Below are positions 7,960-14,916 of a stretch of DNA of 29,039 nt, piece by piece (within the stretch, counting starts at the first letter, position 1; each line of letters opens with the position of its first letter). The notes below the pieces were generated by a model. The model searched no databases. It was not told where the DNA came from and was given only the letters and a program-made list of their open reading frames with translations. Made by a program: the position numbers and the translations under genes. The stretch is from contig JAYFQF010000051.1 of assembly GCA_034927285.1 (NCBI GenBank), positions 1 to 29,039 on the forward strand. Reading direction: 5' to 3'. The stretch is from JAYFQF01 sp034927285. GTDB taxonomy: Bacteria > Bacillota > Peptococcia > DRI-13 > UBA5745.

Positions 7960-8912
7960 TTACCTCCCGCCAATTTATATTGGGACTTAATGCGAGGGTC
8001 AATGTATGCGTAGAGGATGTCCACCAGCAGATTGACCACCGACACCATAACGGAGATCACGATAACGGAACCGAGGATAGCGGGCGTATCTTTTGACTTC
8101 ACCGAGTCCAGCAGGTAACGGCCAATGCCTGGCCACGCAAAAACAGTCTCAGTCATGACCGCGCCGCCCAGCAGCATGCCGAACTGCAGGCCGATAACCG
8201 TTACGACAGGAATCAGCGCATTTTTGAACATATGGCGGATGGTGATCGTCCACTCCCTGATGCCTTTGGCCCGGGCAGTGGTTATATAATCTGCCCGCAG
8301 GACTTCCAGCATTGAGGAACGCGTCATTCTTGCAATAACGGAGCCGCAGCTGGCGCCTGCCGTGATCGCAGGCAAAACCAAAGAGCGCAGCAATCCCCAA
8401 AAGCCTGTGCCCATACTGGATGACGGAAACCATCCTGCCCATAATGAAAAGAGAATGATCAGCATCATGCCCATCCAGAATGCCGGGGCAGAAGTGCCTA
8501 ACAACGCAAAAAACATTGAAACATTATCAAAGACTGAGTACTGTTTTTTGGCGCAGATGATCCCCACCGGAATGCCGACCAGGACCGCGACAACCATTCC
8601 GGACAGAGAGAGAATAATTGTGTTCGGCAGCTTTTGGGCAATTTGCGAGCCTACAGATAGCTTTGTTTTATAGGAAGTGCCAAAATCGCCGTGCAACAAA
8701 TTCCACATGTACCTTGAATAGCGCACGACCAACGGGCCGTCCAACCCCATATCCTCATGCATCTGGGCAAGACTCTCGGGGGTAGCTGCGTTACCCAGGA
8801 TGATGGCGGCAGGGTCACCAGGCGTCTTATCTACAATGAAGTAGACAACAAAGGTGACGCCGACTAATACAAGCAACATCATTGCGATACGCCTGAAGAT
8901 ATACTTATACAC
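7956..8912 (-). CDS. Peptide-type ABC transporter permease (DppB/OppB type)
   Basis: This permease of about 318 residues opens with YKYIFRRIAMMLLVLVGVTFVVYF, the standard DppB N-terminal helix, followed by the extracellular TPGDPAA segment and five more helices. The EAA-type coupling motif is EVLRADYITTARAKGIREWT. The start was set at the GTG at 8912 because AGAAGG lies 6 bases upstream and the protein then begins exactly at the family-typical position. An ATG six codons earlier (8930) is possible, and the still longer frame to 9062 has no support. This is the promoter-proximal gene of the minus-strand operon, divergent from the LysR gene. Confidence 0.92.
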   Translation of the reverse strand: MYKYIFRRIAMMLLVLVGVTFVVYFIVDKTPGDPAAIILGNAATPESLAQMHEDMGLDGPLVVRYSRYMWNLLHGDFGTSYKTKLSVGSQIAQKLPNTIILSLSGMVVAVLVGIPVGIICAKKQYSVFDNVSMFFALLGTSAPAFWMGMMLIILFSLWAGWFPSSSMGTGFWGLLRSLVLPAITAGASCGSVIARMTRSSMLEVLRADYITTARAKGIREWTITIRHMFKNALIPVVTVIGLQFGMLLGGAVMTETVFAWPGIGRYLLDSVKSKDTPAILGSVIVISVMVSVVNLLVDILYAYIDPRIKSQYKLAGGK

Positions 8913-9009
8913 AGTCCACCTTCTTTCCATCGGATGATTTTTCTGACAAGGCAGCTCTTCCAAAATCCAAAAAACTTCCCTTTTCAGCCCCCCTTCTCCA
9001 TTAGATATC

Positions 9010-9036
9010 AATAATGTCGCCAAAATAATATCGCCA
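9010..9036. repeat. Two tandem 13-base repeats upstream of the importer operon
   Basis: AATAATGTCGCCA (9010-9022) and AATAATATCGCCA (9024-9036) differ at one base and are spaced 14 bases apart, about 100 bases upstream of the first permease start. They could be regulator half-sites. Confidence 0.6.
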
Positions 9037-9253
9037 CGTACGGAACTGGAATTTGCCTGCATTCATCAAGGGCCGGCTCGTTCCGTTGTAACGCTGACGC
9101 TCTTGCGGACCGAATATTATGAAAAATTTTGCGCTGAAAGCCGGTAATCTTAGATGAGAACCGAATTTTATGACAAATGCCGACGCGGTTCGCGGCTGAC
9201 TAAGGCACCGTACTGATCCGGCATAAGTTAGGTCAACCTGGACAGGCCATGAA

Positions 9254-9277
9254 GAAGTCACACTTAAGTGTGACTTC
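9254..9277. promoter_or_regulatory. Perfect 24-nt palindrome
   Basis: The half GAAGTCACACTT is followed directly by its exact reverse complement, with no central spacer. It lies in the divergent region about 145 bases before the LysR promoter. A dimeric regulator operator or the end of a mobile element are both possible. The lack of a loop argues against an ordinary intrinsic terminator. Confidence 0.6.
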
Positions 9278-9418
9278 CGACACTTTTCGACAAAAATCTT
9301 ATCCTTCATGAAAATTCTAGTGTAAATTAATCTTGAGGTCCAGCGAAACAATTGTCCACTTATGATGAACGATTATTCATCTTTGGCGCTTCTTCGGCTA
9401 GTGTTTGCGTGAGATGCA

Positions 9419-9427
9419 TGGTATAAT
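9419..9427 (+). promoter_or_regulatory. Extended -10 promoter of the LysR gene
   Basis: TGGTATAAT is a perfect extended -10 element (TGN followed by TATAAT at 9422-9427), located 34 bases before the LysR start codon. No good -35 box is seen at the expected distance, which is tolerated by extended -10 promoters. Confidence 0.65.
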
Positions 9428-9460
9428 GAGGCCATGAATTACACTAAGGAGAGGTTATAA

Positions 9461-10405
9461 ATGTCGGCTAATATATGCAAAAAATCTGCACCGGCGTTCC
9501 AGGACGAGATTGTCAGTATTCATAATCTCAAAATTCTTGAAACAGTTGTTCAACAGGGCAGTTTTGCCAAAGCGGCATATGAGATGAATCTGACGCCTTC
9601 AGCTGTAAGCCATGCTATTTCAAAGCTGGAAAAGAACTTCGGATTGTTATTGTTTATGCGTACGAATAAGGGCATGACCCTTACCCCGGCCGGGGAACAT
9701 ATTCTGCCGTATATTCGTTCCGTACAACATAGTAATGAGCTGCTCTTCCAGGAGATTAACCAAATCCACGATCTGCTGTTGGGGACTGTGGGCATCGCGG
9801 CCTTTCATCATATTGCCGTCCAATGGATGCCTCAAATCATTCACGGTTTCCAGAAGAAATACCCAAATATTGAAGTTAAGATCTATCAGAGCGATTACTA
9901 CCGGACATTGGATTGGATCAAGGATGGCACCGTGGATCTTGCATTCGTGGCCGGGGAAGTACCAAAAGCCGCCGAATCTTTTCCCGTATTTAGGGATCAC
10001 CTGGTTTGCATTACGCCGGATGATTTTGTACCCGCCCATAAGGATTATGTATCCTTTGATGATCTGAAAACCATGAATCTGGTTTTCCAGCGCGGCGGAT
10101 ATAATATTGAAGTACAGGCGTTTTTGGAGAACAACCACCTTCGTACAGACTCTTCCCATTACCTCGAGACAAGCGAGGCGCTGGTTGCCTCCGTTGAATC
10201 CGGATTTGGCTGCTGCGTTTTGCCGGCAATGGCAACTTATCATCCTCAGGCAAGAGTTCGTGTTTACCCAATTGTTCCCAAAGAAGAGTATACGATTCAC
10301 CTTATTGCCGCCCATCCATTGGAAACCACGCCTGCAACGAGAGAAATGTGCAACTATATCATTCAGCATCTTCAGCAGCAGAATTCAAGCGGCGGCGAGA
10401 GGTGA
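9461..10405 (+). CDS. LysR-family transcriptional regulator
   Basis: This 314-residue regulator has an N-terminal winged helix-turn-helix at about residues 22-80 (LKILETVVQQGSFAKAAYEMNLTPSAVSHAISKLEKNFG), with the LysR hallmark TPSAVSHAISKLE. A linker helix and a substrate-binding domain from about residue 105 to the end follow. The N-terminus is about 20 residues longer than usual, but AAGGAGAGG sits 6 bases before this ATG. It is divergent from the importer, deacylase and PLP-lyase operon, the classical arrangement for a LysR protein that controls its neighbour and itself. The co-inducer is likely the imported compound or a breakdown product (inference). Confidence 0.94.
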   Translation: MSANICKKSAPAFQDEIVSIHNLKILETVVQQGSFAKAAYEMNLTPSAVSHAISKLEKNFGLLLFMRTNKGMTLTPAGEHILPYIRSVQHSNELLFQEINQIHDLLLGTVGIAAFHHIAVQWMPQIIHGFQKKYPNIEVKIYQSDYYRTLDWIKDGTVDLAFVAGEVPKAAESFPVFRDHLVCITPDDFVPAHKDYVSFDDLKTMNLVFQRGGYNIEVQAFLENNHLRTDSSHYLETSEALVASVESGFGCCVLPAMATYHPQARVRVYPIVPKEEYTIHLIAAHPLETTPATREMCNYIIQHLQQQNSSGGER

Positions 10406-10493
10406 CCCAGACACGGAGCGGCAGGAAAGACTTCCCCGGCGATGATTTCTCGGGCCATAGTTGAGACGGCTGGCTATTTAAAAAACAAAGGAA

Positions 10494-10640
10494 GGGGCTG
10501 TGGCGTTGAACGCAGCCCCAATAGAACAAAAGACGGCCCTGGCAATGCCAGAAGCCGTCTTTTGTCGTCCTGTGAGCAACTACTTTACCGCCGGATTATA
10601 TCTCATCCGGAAAAGAGCTGCTTGCTCTATTGGGGGGACT
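10494..10640. terminator. Shared bidirectional terminator with nested hairpins
   Basis: The core is a perfect 12-base stem, ACAAAAGACGGC (10526-10537) with its complement at 10553-10564, extended by an inner CTGGC/GCCAG helix and flanked by TTTT in both directions. It can end transcription of the LysR gene (plus strand) and of the secreted-protein gene (minus strand). Around it are a GGGGCT/AGCCCC hairpin (from 10494), a CCGGAT/ATCCGG hairpin, and a long-range pairing of CCCCAATAGA (10516-10525) with TCTATTGGGG (10626-10635). Confidence 0.75.
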
Positions 10641-11376
10641 GATCAGCCCCTTGGGAGCGGAATTTTATGCCGTTCAGTTCCTCATAAGCTTTTTGCTGGT
10701 CAGCCGTTAATGACTGAATAAACTCCTCCCGCTTTGCTTTTCTGTCGGCCATGGCAGTTTCGTCGGGCTTTTCCGTTCCCTGGCCTTCAGTTGGTTTTCC
10801 AGGCTCCAGGGCCTCATAAAGCTCCTTTTGCTCTTCAGAGAGAGTCTCGAGGAAAGCCGCTTTCTTGGCTTCCTGTTGGGCTTTTATTGCCGCCCATTCC
10901 TCTTTTTGAGCTTCCGTCAGCTCAGTACGGCCTTTTCTGGCAAACAGTTCATCGTAAGCTGTTTTTTGAGCTTCCGTCAGTGAAGCGAGGAAAGCCTCCC
11001 GTTTTGCTTTTCTGTCGGCCATGGCAGTTTCGTCGGGCTTTTCCGTTCCCTGGCCTTCAGTTGGTTTTCCAGGCTCCAGGGCCTCATAAAGCTCCTTTTG
11101 CTCTTCAGAGAGGGTTTCCAGGAAAGCCGCTTCCTTGGCTTCCCGTTGGGCTTTTATTGCCGCCCATTCCTCTTTTTGAGCTTCCGTCAGCTCAGCATGG
11201 TCTTTTCTGGTTTCCGTATCGTTTTTTTGTGCGTCCGTTGTTTTAACCTGAACACGTTTAGCCACTGTTGACGGAGAGCAAACATTGTCTGCCGCGGCTA
11301 CAGCGGGACCGTTACCAAGGCCCAGGGCAAGAACCATGGCCATCGCTCCAATTCCAACTGCCATTTTCTTTTTCAT
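10627..11376 (-). CDS. Secreted protein with internal duplication and LTxxQ-like motifs
   Basis: The 249-residue protein starts with a Sec signal peptide (MKKKMAVGIGAMAMVLALGL, probable cleavage after AVA near residue 27) with no lipobox. The mature part is charged, helical and rich in Glu, Lys, Ala and Gln. Residues 62-151 and about 152-238 are two near-identical 90-residue repeats. Motifs of the LTxxQ type found in Spy/CpxP-like envelope stress proteins recur: LTEAQ at 63, LSEEQ at 89, LTEAQ at 133, LTEAQ at 153, LSEEQ at 179 and LTADQ at 223. A GKPTEGQGTEKPDET linker occurs in each unit. The start was chosen at the ATG after GAGGAG because it opens exactly at the signal peptide. The function is unknown. 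A Spy-like chaperone, metal-stress or cell-wall-associated role is a guess from the motif only. It is transcribed alone. Confidence 0.8.
   Translation of the reverse strand: MKKKMAVGIGAMAMVLALGLGNGPAVAAADNVCSPSTVAKRVQVKTTDAQKNDTETRKDHAELTEAQKEEWAAIKAQREAKEAAFLETLSEEQKELYEALEPGKPTEGQGTEKPDETAMADRKAKREAFLASLTEAQKTAYDELFARKGRTELTEAQKEEWAAIKAQQEAKKAAFLETLSEEQKELYEALEPGKPTEGQGTEKPDETAMADRKAKREEFIQSLTADQQKAYEELNGIKFRSQGADQSPQ
10725..11210. repeat. Two-copy near-identical DNA repeat, period 270 bp
   Basis: The stretch 10725-10940 recurs at 10995-11210 with only scattered substitutions, a shift of exactly 270 bases (90 codons). It lies wholly inside the secreted-protein gene and keeps the frame. A third short copy of the segment coding LTEAQK (GAGCTTCCGTCAG) occurs between them near 10968. 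Confidence 0.92.
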
Positions 11377-11802
11377 TAGACATTTCTCCTCTCGAAAGTT
11401 TTCTTTTGGGATTAACGGAGTGCTTATCCGTTGACTGTATGATAAAGGAGCGATGTGTTCGCGGCATGAACTGAAATTGAACAATATCTGACGGTTTTTT
11501 GAACTGTAGACAGGCGGAACATTTTGTCGCCATGCCGTCGAAAATACGACAGGGCAATGGGCGTTTGGTGACAGGAAATCAGTTTTACATAGAATTTATT
11601 TTGAATTTACTCTTATTTGGCAGATGAGCCTCTTGTTTTCAAATAGAATGAGCCTGTGGAATTTAATTTCATAATCATTAAAGAATAAGAAATTAAATTT
11701 CTTAAGAATAAAATCGGCTCGAGATAAGGTCCAATGGAATAAGAGGTGTTGCCGCAGAAATTTTATGAGTTGTTTCGTAAGGATGTAAAAACAGGAGTGA
11801 GT
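11377..11802. promoter_or_regulatory. Divergent intergenic region upstream of the sugar/phosphodiester ABC operon
   Basis: These 426 bases separate the secreted-protein gene (minus) from the ABC operon (plus). There is no supported gene. The part 11580-11720 is AT-rich and carries the operator pair at 11658-11701. A short inverted repeat (AACGGA at 11414-11419, TCCGTT at 11427-11432) lies in the leader of the secreted-protein gene. No clear -35/-10 pair could be assigned for either direction. Confidence 0.55.
11658..11701. promoter_or_regulatory. Pair of 13-nt palindromic operator-like sites (GAAATTWAATTTC)
   Basis: GGAATTTAATTTC (11658-11670) and GAAATTAAATTTC (11689-11701) each read as an inverted repeat around one central base. 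The right site is perfect and the left differs at one base. Their centres are 31 bases apart, about three helical turns, so two dimers could sit on the same DNA face. They lie about 100 bases upstream of the first gene of an operon that encodes its own RpiR regulator, the most likely binder (inference). Confidence 0.6.
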
Positions 11803-13140
11803 ATGATGAAAGAATTTTTTAAGAAAGCCGCGATTGCAGGATTAGCGGCAGCAGTATTCCTGACGGGTTGTTCGCCTTCTGTTGACGGCGAGTCCTCTTC
11901 GCCGTCGCCGGACGCAGGGAATAAGAAAAAAACGGTGATAGAGTATTGGAACATCAATTCGGAAAGTGTAGGCGGCAAGACGGTCAAAGAACTAATCGAC
12001 AACTTTAACGCGATAAACGATCATATCGAGGTGGTGAACCGGTACAACGCGGAAGAATATAAGGGCCTGATGCAAAATCTGCAAGCGGAAGAAGCCGCGG
12101 GTAACGCGCCTGCCATCGTACAAGTGGGATGGACATACCTGAATTATTTCGCCAATAATTTTTCCTATACCCAGCCCCAGGAGATCATCGATCAATTTTT
12201 TCCCGAAGACACGAATTTCTTAAGCGATAATTTTCTATCCAACGTTCTGGAGCTTGCGGTGACCAGCGACGGGAAGCAGGTCGGAATCCCCTATTCGCTG
12301 AGTACCCCAGTCCTCTTTTATAATGCGGATCTTTTAAAACAGGCTGGGCTTTCGGAAGCGGGGCCGAAGACCTGGGAAGAAGTGATCAGTTTTTCAAAAC
12401 AAGTCAAAGAAAAAACCGGCAGCTATGGATTTTATACCAAGGAAGGCCCGGACAGCTGGACGCAGCAAGCCATGATTGAAAGCAACGGCGGTAAAATGAT
12501 AACCATGGAAAACGGCAAAGCAAAAGCCACCTTCGCATCCGAGGAAGGGATTGCAGCCTTTCAGGCATACGCCAATATGGTGCTGGCGGATAAATCAGCC
12601 ATTCACGCGTCCTGGGATGAAGGCTTCCAGGCCTTCTTAAACGGTAAGGTCGCCATGCTGCATACGACGATTGCCTATATGGCAAGCATTGAAAAAAATG
12701 CGACCTTTGATGTCAGGGCGGTAAGTTCACCGGTCTGGGAAGGAAAAAAGAGAGTGGTGCCCGCCGGCGGTTGTTTCCTGGCCATTACGGCCAAAGGCGA
12801 AGAACAGAAAAAAGCCGCCTGGGAATTTATGAAATACCTTTATCGTGTCGAGTCTATGGCGGCATGGACAGAAGGGACAGGATACGTTCCTCCGCGAAAA
12901 GATGTGATTGAATCGGAAAACGGATTGAAAGAGTTTGTTGAGGAAAACCAAATGTTTAATGCCGCCGCGTCCCAAATGGATGGCGTGGCATCCTGGGCCT
13001 CCTTCCCCGGAGATGCCGGGCTCCAGGCGGAACAGATGCTGATCGATATCAGGGATCAGATCTTAAATGGTTCCATTGGGGCGCGGACGGGTCTCATCGA
13101 AACCCAGGATAAAATCAATGAATTATTAGCCAGCCAGTGA
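11803..13140 (+). CDS. ABC transporter substrate-binding lipoprotein, sugar/glycerophosphate type (SBP family 1)
   Basis: This 445-residue protein starts with a lipoprotein signal (MMKEFFKKAAIAGLAAAVFLTGC). The mature part matches the MalE/UgpB group of extracellular binding proteins: TVIEYWNINSESVGGKTVKELIDNFN, then ADLLKQAGLSEAGPKTWEEVISFSKQ, the NGKVAM segment and WEFMKYL. The frame opens earlier at 11746, but AGGAG lies just before the two ATG codons at 11803/11806, where the signal peptide begins. It is the first gene of a seven-gene operon and is followed by a strong hairpin, typical for over-production of the binding protein. The UgpB subgroup binds glycerol-3-phosphate or glycerophosphodiesters. 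The phosphoesterase genes downstream favour such a ligand, but this is an inference. Confidence 0.92.
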   Translation: MMKEFFKKAAIAGLAAAVFLTGCSPSVDGESSSPSPDAGNKKKTVIEYWNINSESVGGKTVKELIDNFNAINDHIEVVNRYNAEEYKGLMQNLQAEEAAGNAPAIVQVGWTYLNYFANNFSYTQPQEIIDQFFPEDTNFLSDNFLSNVLELAVTSDGKQVGIPYSLSTPVLFYNADLLKQAGLSEAGPKTWEEVISFSKQVKEKTGSYGFYTKEGPDSWTQQAMIESNGGKMITMENGKAKATFASEEGIAAFQAYANMVLADKSAIHASWDEGFQAFLNGKVAMLHTTIAYMASIEKNATFDVRAVSSPVWEGKKRVVPAGGCFLAITAKGEEQKKAAWEFMKYLYRVESMAAWTEGTGYVPPRKDVIESENGLKEFVEENQMFNAAASQMDGVASWASFPGDAGLQAEQMLIDIRDQILNGSIGARTGLIETQDKINELLASQ

Positions 13141-13145
13141 GTGGA

Positions 13146-13175
13146 AAAGGCAGGAGCGATTCTGCTCCTGCCTTT
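13146..13175 (+). terminator. Intra-operon hairpin after the binding-protein gene
   Basis: A perfect 12-base stem (AAAGGCAGGAGC at 13146-13157 with its complement at 13164-13175) with a 6-base loop and TTT on its 3' side lies between the binding-protein gene and the phosphoesterase gene. It probably attenuates downstream expression or protects the upstream mRNA. Confidence 0.7.
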
Positions 13176-13209
13176 AGCCTGATAAATCCAGTTTTGACAG
13201 GAGATCGTG

Positions 13210-14022
13210 ATGGAAAAAATAAAATTTGCTCATTTGTCAGATCCCCATATCCTGGTCGATCATGCGAAAAGCAGTCTGGACTACGTGTTTAATAAAATGC
13301 AAAATCCCAATGTCAGCCTGAAGGAGACGCTAAAGGAAATCGGACGGAGAGATCTTGATTTTATTGTGATCAGCGGTGATTTAGTGCATGAGGGCGAAAC
13401 TGAGGACTATGAATGCTTAAAAAGAATTCTGGCGGAAAGCCGATTAAGCATACCGGTGTTTCTAGCCCTGGGCAACCATGACCGAAAAGATAAATTCAGG
13501 GAAGCATTCTTAAATGAAGACTCTATGGAACGTTATTATTATTCCCGGGAAATAGCCGGGCTCCAGATTGTCGTCCTTGACAGCGCGGAAAATGGAAGCG
13601 GGCGGGGCGTTATCGATGAGAGGCAGCTGGACTGGCTTGATGATTGCCTGGCGAAGCCCCGGGAAAAAGGCAGCGTTATTGTATCGCATCACCCATTATT
13701 CTGGCAGGATCCCCTGTTGGCTATAGAAAATTCCGACAGGCTCGTCAAGATCATAAAAGGTTCAAATGTCAGAGGCTTTTTTTGCGGGCATATCCACAAA
13801 AGCGTCACCGCGGTTTACGATGGAATTTTCCAGTCGACAGCGGAATCCACGGCTTTCGGATTTGATTACAATGACCGGGCTGCCCTGGTTTCCGAACGCT
13901 GGGGCTTCGATCTTTGCGTAATCGGAAAGAGGGATGTTTCAATTTCTCATGAAATTTATCGGCAGAAAAGAAAAACCATCGCGAAAATACCGATGGATAC
14001 CCTAAAAGCAATTCTTGAATAA
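13210..14022 (+). CDS. Calcineurin-like metallophosphodiesterase (GpdQ/CpdA type)
   Basis: This 270-residue cytoplasmic enzyme has the full set of two-metal metallophosphoesterase ligands: Asp11 and His13 (LSDPH), Asp57 (GDLVHEG), Asn89-His90-Asp91 (GNHD), His160-His161 (VSHHPL), and His194 with His196 (GHIHK). Length, spacing and the segment GRGVIDERQLDWL resemble class III phosphodiesterases such as GpdQ (glycerophosphodiesterase) and CpdA (cAMP phosphodiesterase). It would hydrolyse a phosphodiester to a phosphomonoester and an alcohol. A GTG at 13207 is also possible, but the ATG at 13210 is better spaced from AGGAG. It lies in a transporter operon upstream of a HAD phosphatase gene, which favours a catabolic role on an imported phosphodiester rather than cAMP signalling. 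The substrate is not proven. Confidence 0.88.
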   Translation: MEKIKFAHLSDPHILVDHAKSSLDYVFNKMQNPNVSLKETLKEIGRRDLDFIVISGDLVHEGETEDYECLKRILAESRLSIPVFLALGNHDRKDKFREAFLNEDSMERYYYSREIAGLQIVVLDSAENGSGRGVIDERQLDWLDDCLAKPREKGSVIVSHHPLFWQDPLLAIENSDRLVKIIKGSNVRGFFCGHIHKSVTAVYDGIFQSTAESTAFGFDYNDRAALVSERWGFDLCVIGKRDVSISHEIYRQKRKTIAKIPMDTLKAILE

Positions 14023-14064
14023 ACCGGCCGGTGGACTTAATCCGGTACAGAAAGAAAGTGAAAC

Positions 14065-14916
14065 ATGGAACAGGAATTAGACTGCAGGCTTGTGATCAGA
14101 AACTTATATCCCACCTTACATAACGTGGAAAAGAAAATTGCGGATTATATCCTTGAAAATCCCGAGAAAATCGTGGAGATGACTATTGCGCAGCTGGCTT
14201 TAAGCATCGGCGTAGCCGAATCCAGCATTGTTCGATTTTGCCGGCTGCTGGATTTAAAAGGTTTTACCCAGCTGAAAATCAATCTTGCCCGAAATATCAT
14301 GCCAGATACCAACCTGATTTATCGGGACGTCTGCAAAACCGATTCCCCCGAGGAAGTGGTCCATAAGGTATTCGCGTCCAGTATCCGGGTTCTTGAGGAT
14401 ACCGGCCGGTTTTTAAATATGGAAGAATTCAATAAAGCGGTGGAGCTTTTGAAAAATGCGGACAGAATCGAATTTTACGGCGTCTATACTTCCTCAGTTA
14501 TCGCCCGGGACGCTTATAACAGGCTGCATCGGATTGGTTATCCGGCTTATGCGGCCACCGATCCTTACGAGGCAAAGATTTCGGCCAGTATGCTGGGAAA
14601 AGGGGATGTTGCCGTGGGAATTTCTCATACAGGAAGGACCAGAGACACCATTGAAATTCTGGAGCTGGCCAAAGAATCCGGCGCCTCGGCCATTGCCATC
14701 ACCAGTTCTCCGAAAAGCCCTGTTACCGAAGTGGCGGATATCAGTCTGGTCATCTGTGCCGACGAGCAGCAGATTTTCAGGGAAGCCATTACCTCCCGGA
14801 TCGCCCATATCGTTTTGCTGGATGCGGTATGCGTCTGTCTCGGGCTTTTGACTTATGAGGAAACCTCCAGAAGAATTGAAATAAACTCCAATATTATTAA
14901 TAAGATGAGATACTGA
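14065..14916 (+). CDS. RpiR/MurR-family transcriptional regulator (HTH plus SIS domain)
   Basis: This 283-residue regulator has an N-terminal HTH_6 domain (LHNVEKKIADYILENPEKIVEM, then TIAQLALSIGVAESSIVRFCRLL) over about residues 10-80. A SIS domain of the sugar-phosphate isomerase type follows at about 125-255, with VGISHTGRTRDTIEI and AITSSPKSPVTEVADI. SIS domains bind phosphorylated sugars or related phosphorylated ligands, so the inducer is probably a phosphorylated intermediate of this pathway. The gene lies within the operon it likely controls. Its TGA is directly followed by the ATG of the HAD gene. The palindrome pair upstream of the operon is its most likely target (inference). Confidence 0.93.
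   Translation: MEQELDCRLVIRNLYPTLHNVEKKIADYILENPEKIVEMTIAQLALSIGVAESSIVRFCRLLDLKGFTQLKINLARNIMPDTNLIYRDVCKTDSPEEVVHKVFASSIRVLEDTGRFLNMEEFNKAVELLKNADRIEFYGVYTSSVIARDAYNRLHRIGYPAYAATDPYEAKISASMLGKGDVAVGISHTGRTRDTIEILELAKESGASAIAITSSPKSPVTEVADISLVICADEQQIFREAITSRIAHIVLLDAVCVCLGLLTYEETSRRIEINSNIINKMRY

Larger units (their letters stand above)
8913..9460. promoter_or_regulatory. Divergent intergenic region between the importer operon and the LysR gene
   Basis: These 548 bases carry no convincing gene. The open frame at 9001-9351 lacks a good start and any recognisable protein motif. They hold the 14-nt-period direct repeat at 9010-9036, a 19-base direct repeat pair at 9109-9127 and 9160-9178, a perfect palindrome at 9254-9277, and the LysR promoter at about 9419-9427. 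The promoter for the minus-strand operon should lie here, but I could not fix it. The repeats may be operators or the worn end of a mobile element. Confidence 0.6.

Noticed and set aside
9001..9351. 116-codon minus-strand open frame in the divergent region
   Set aside because: It has no ribosome binding site, no recognisable domain, and overlaps the palindrome and direct repeats. It is likely accidental or the trace of a mobile element.
9647..10369. 240-codon minus-strand open frame opposite the LysR gene
   Set aside because: It is antisense to a clear LysR coding sequence, lacks family motifs and has no start signal.
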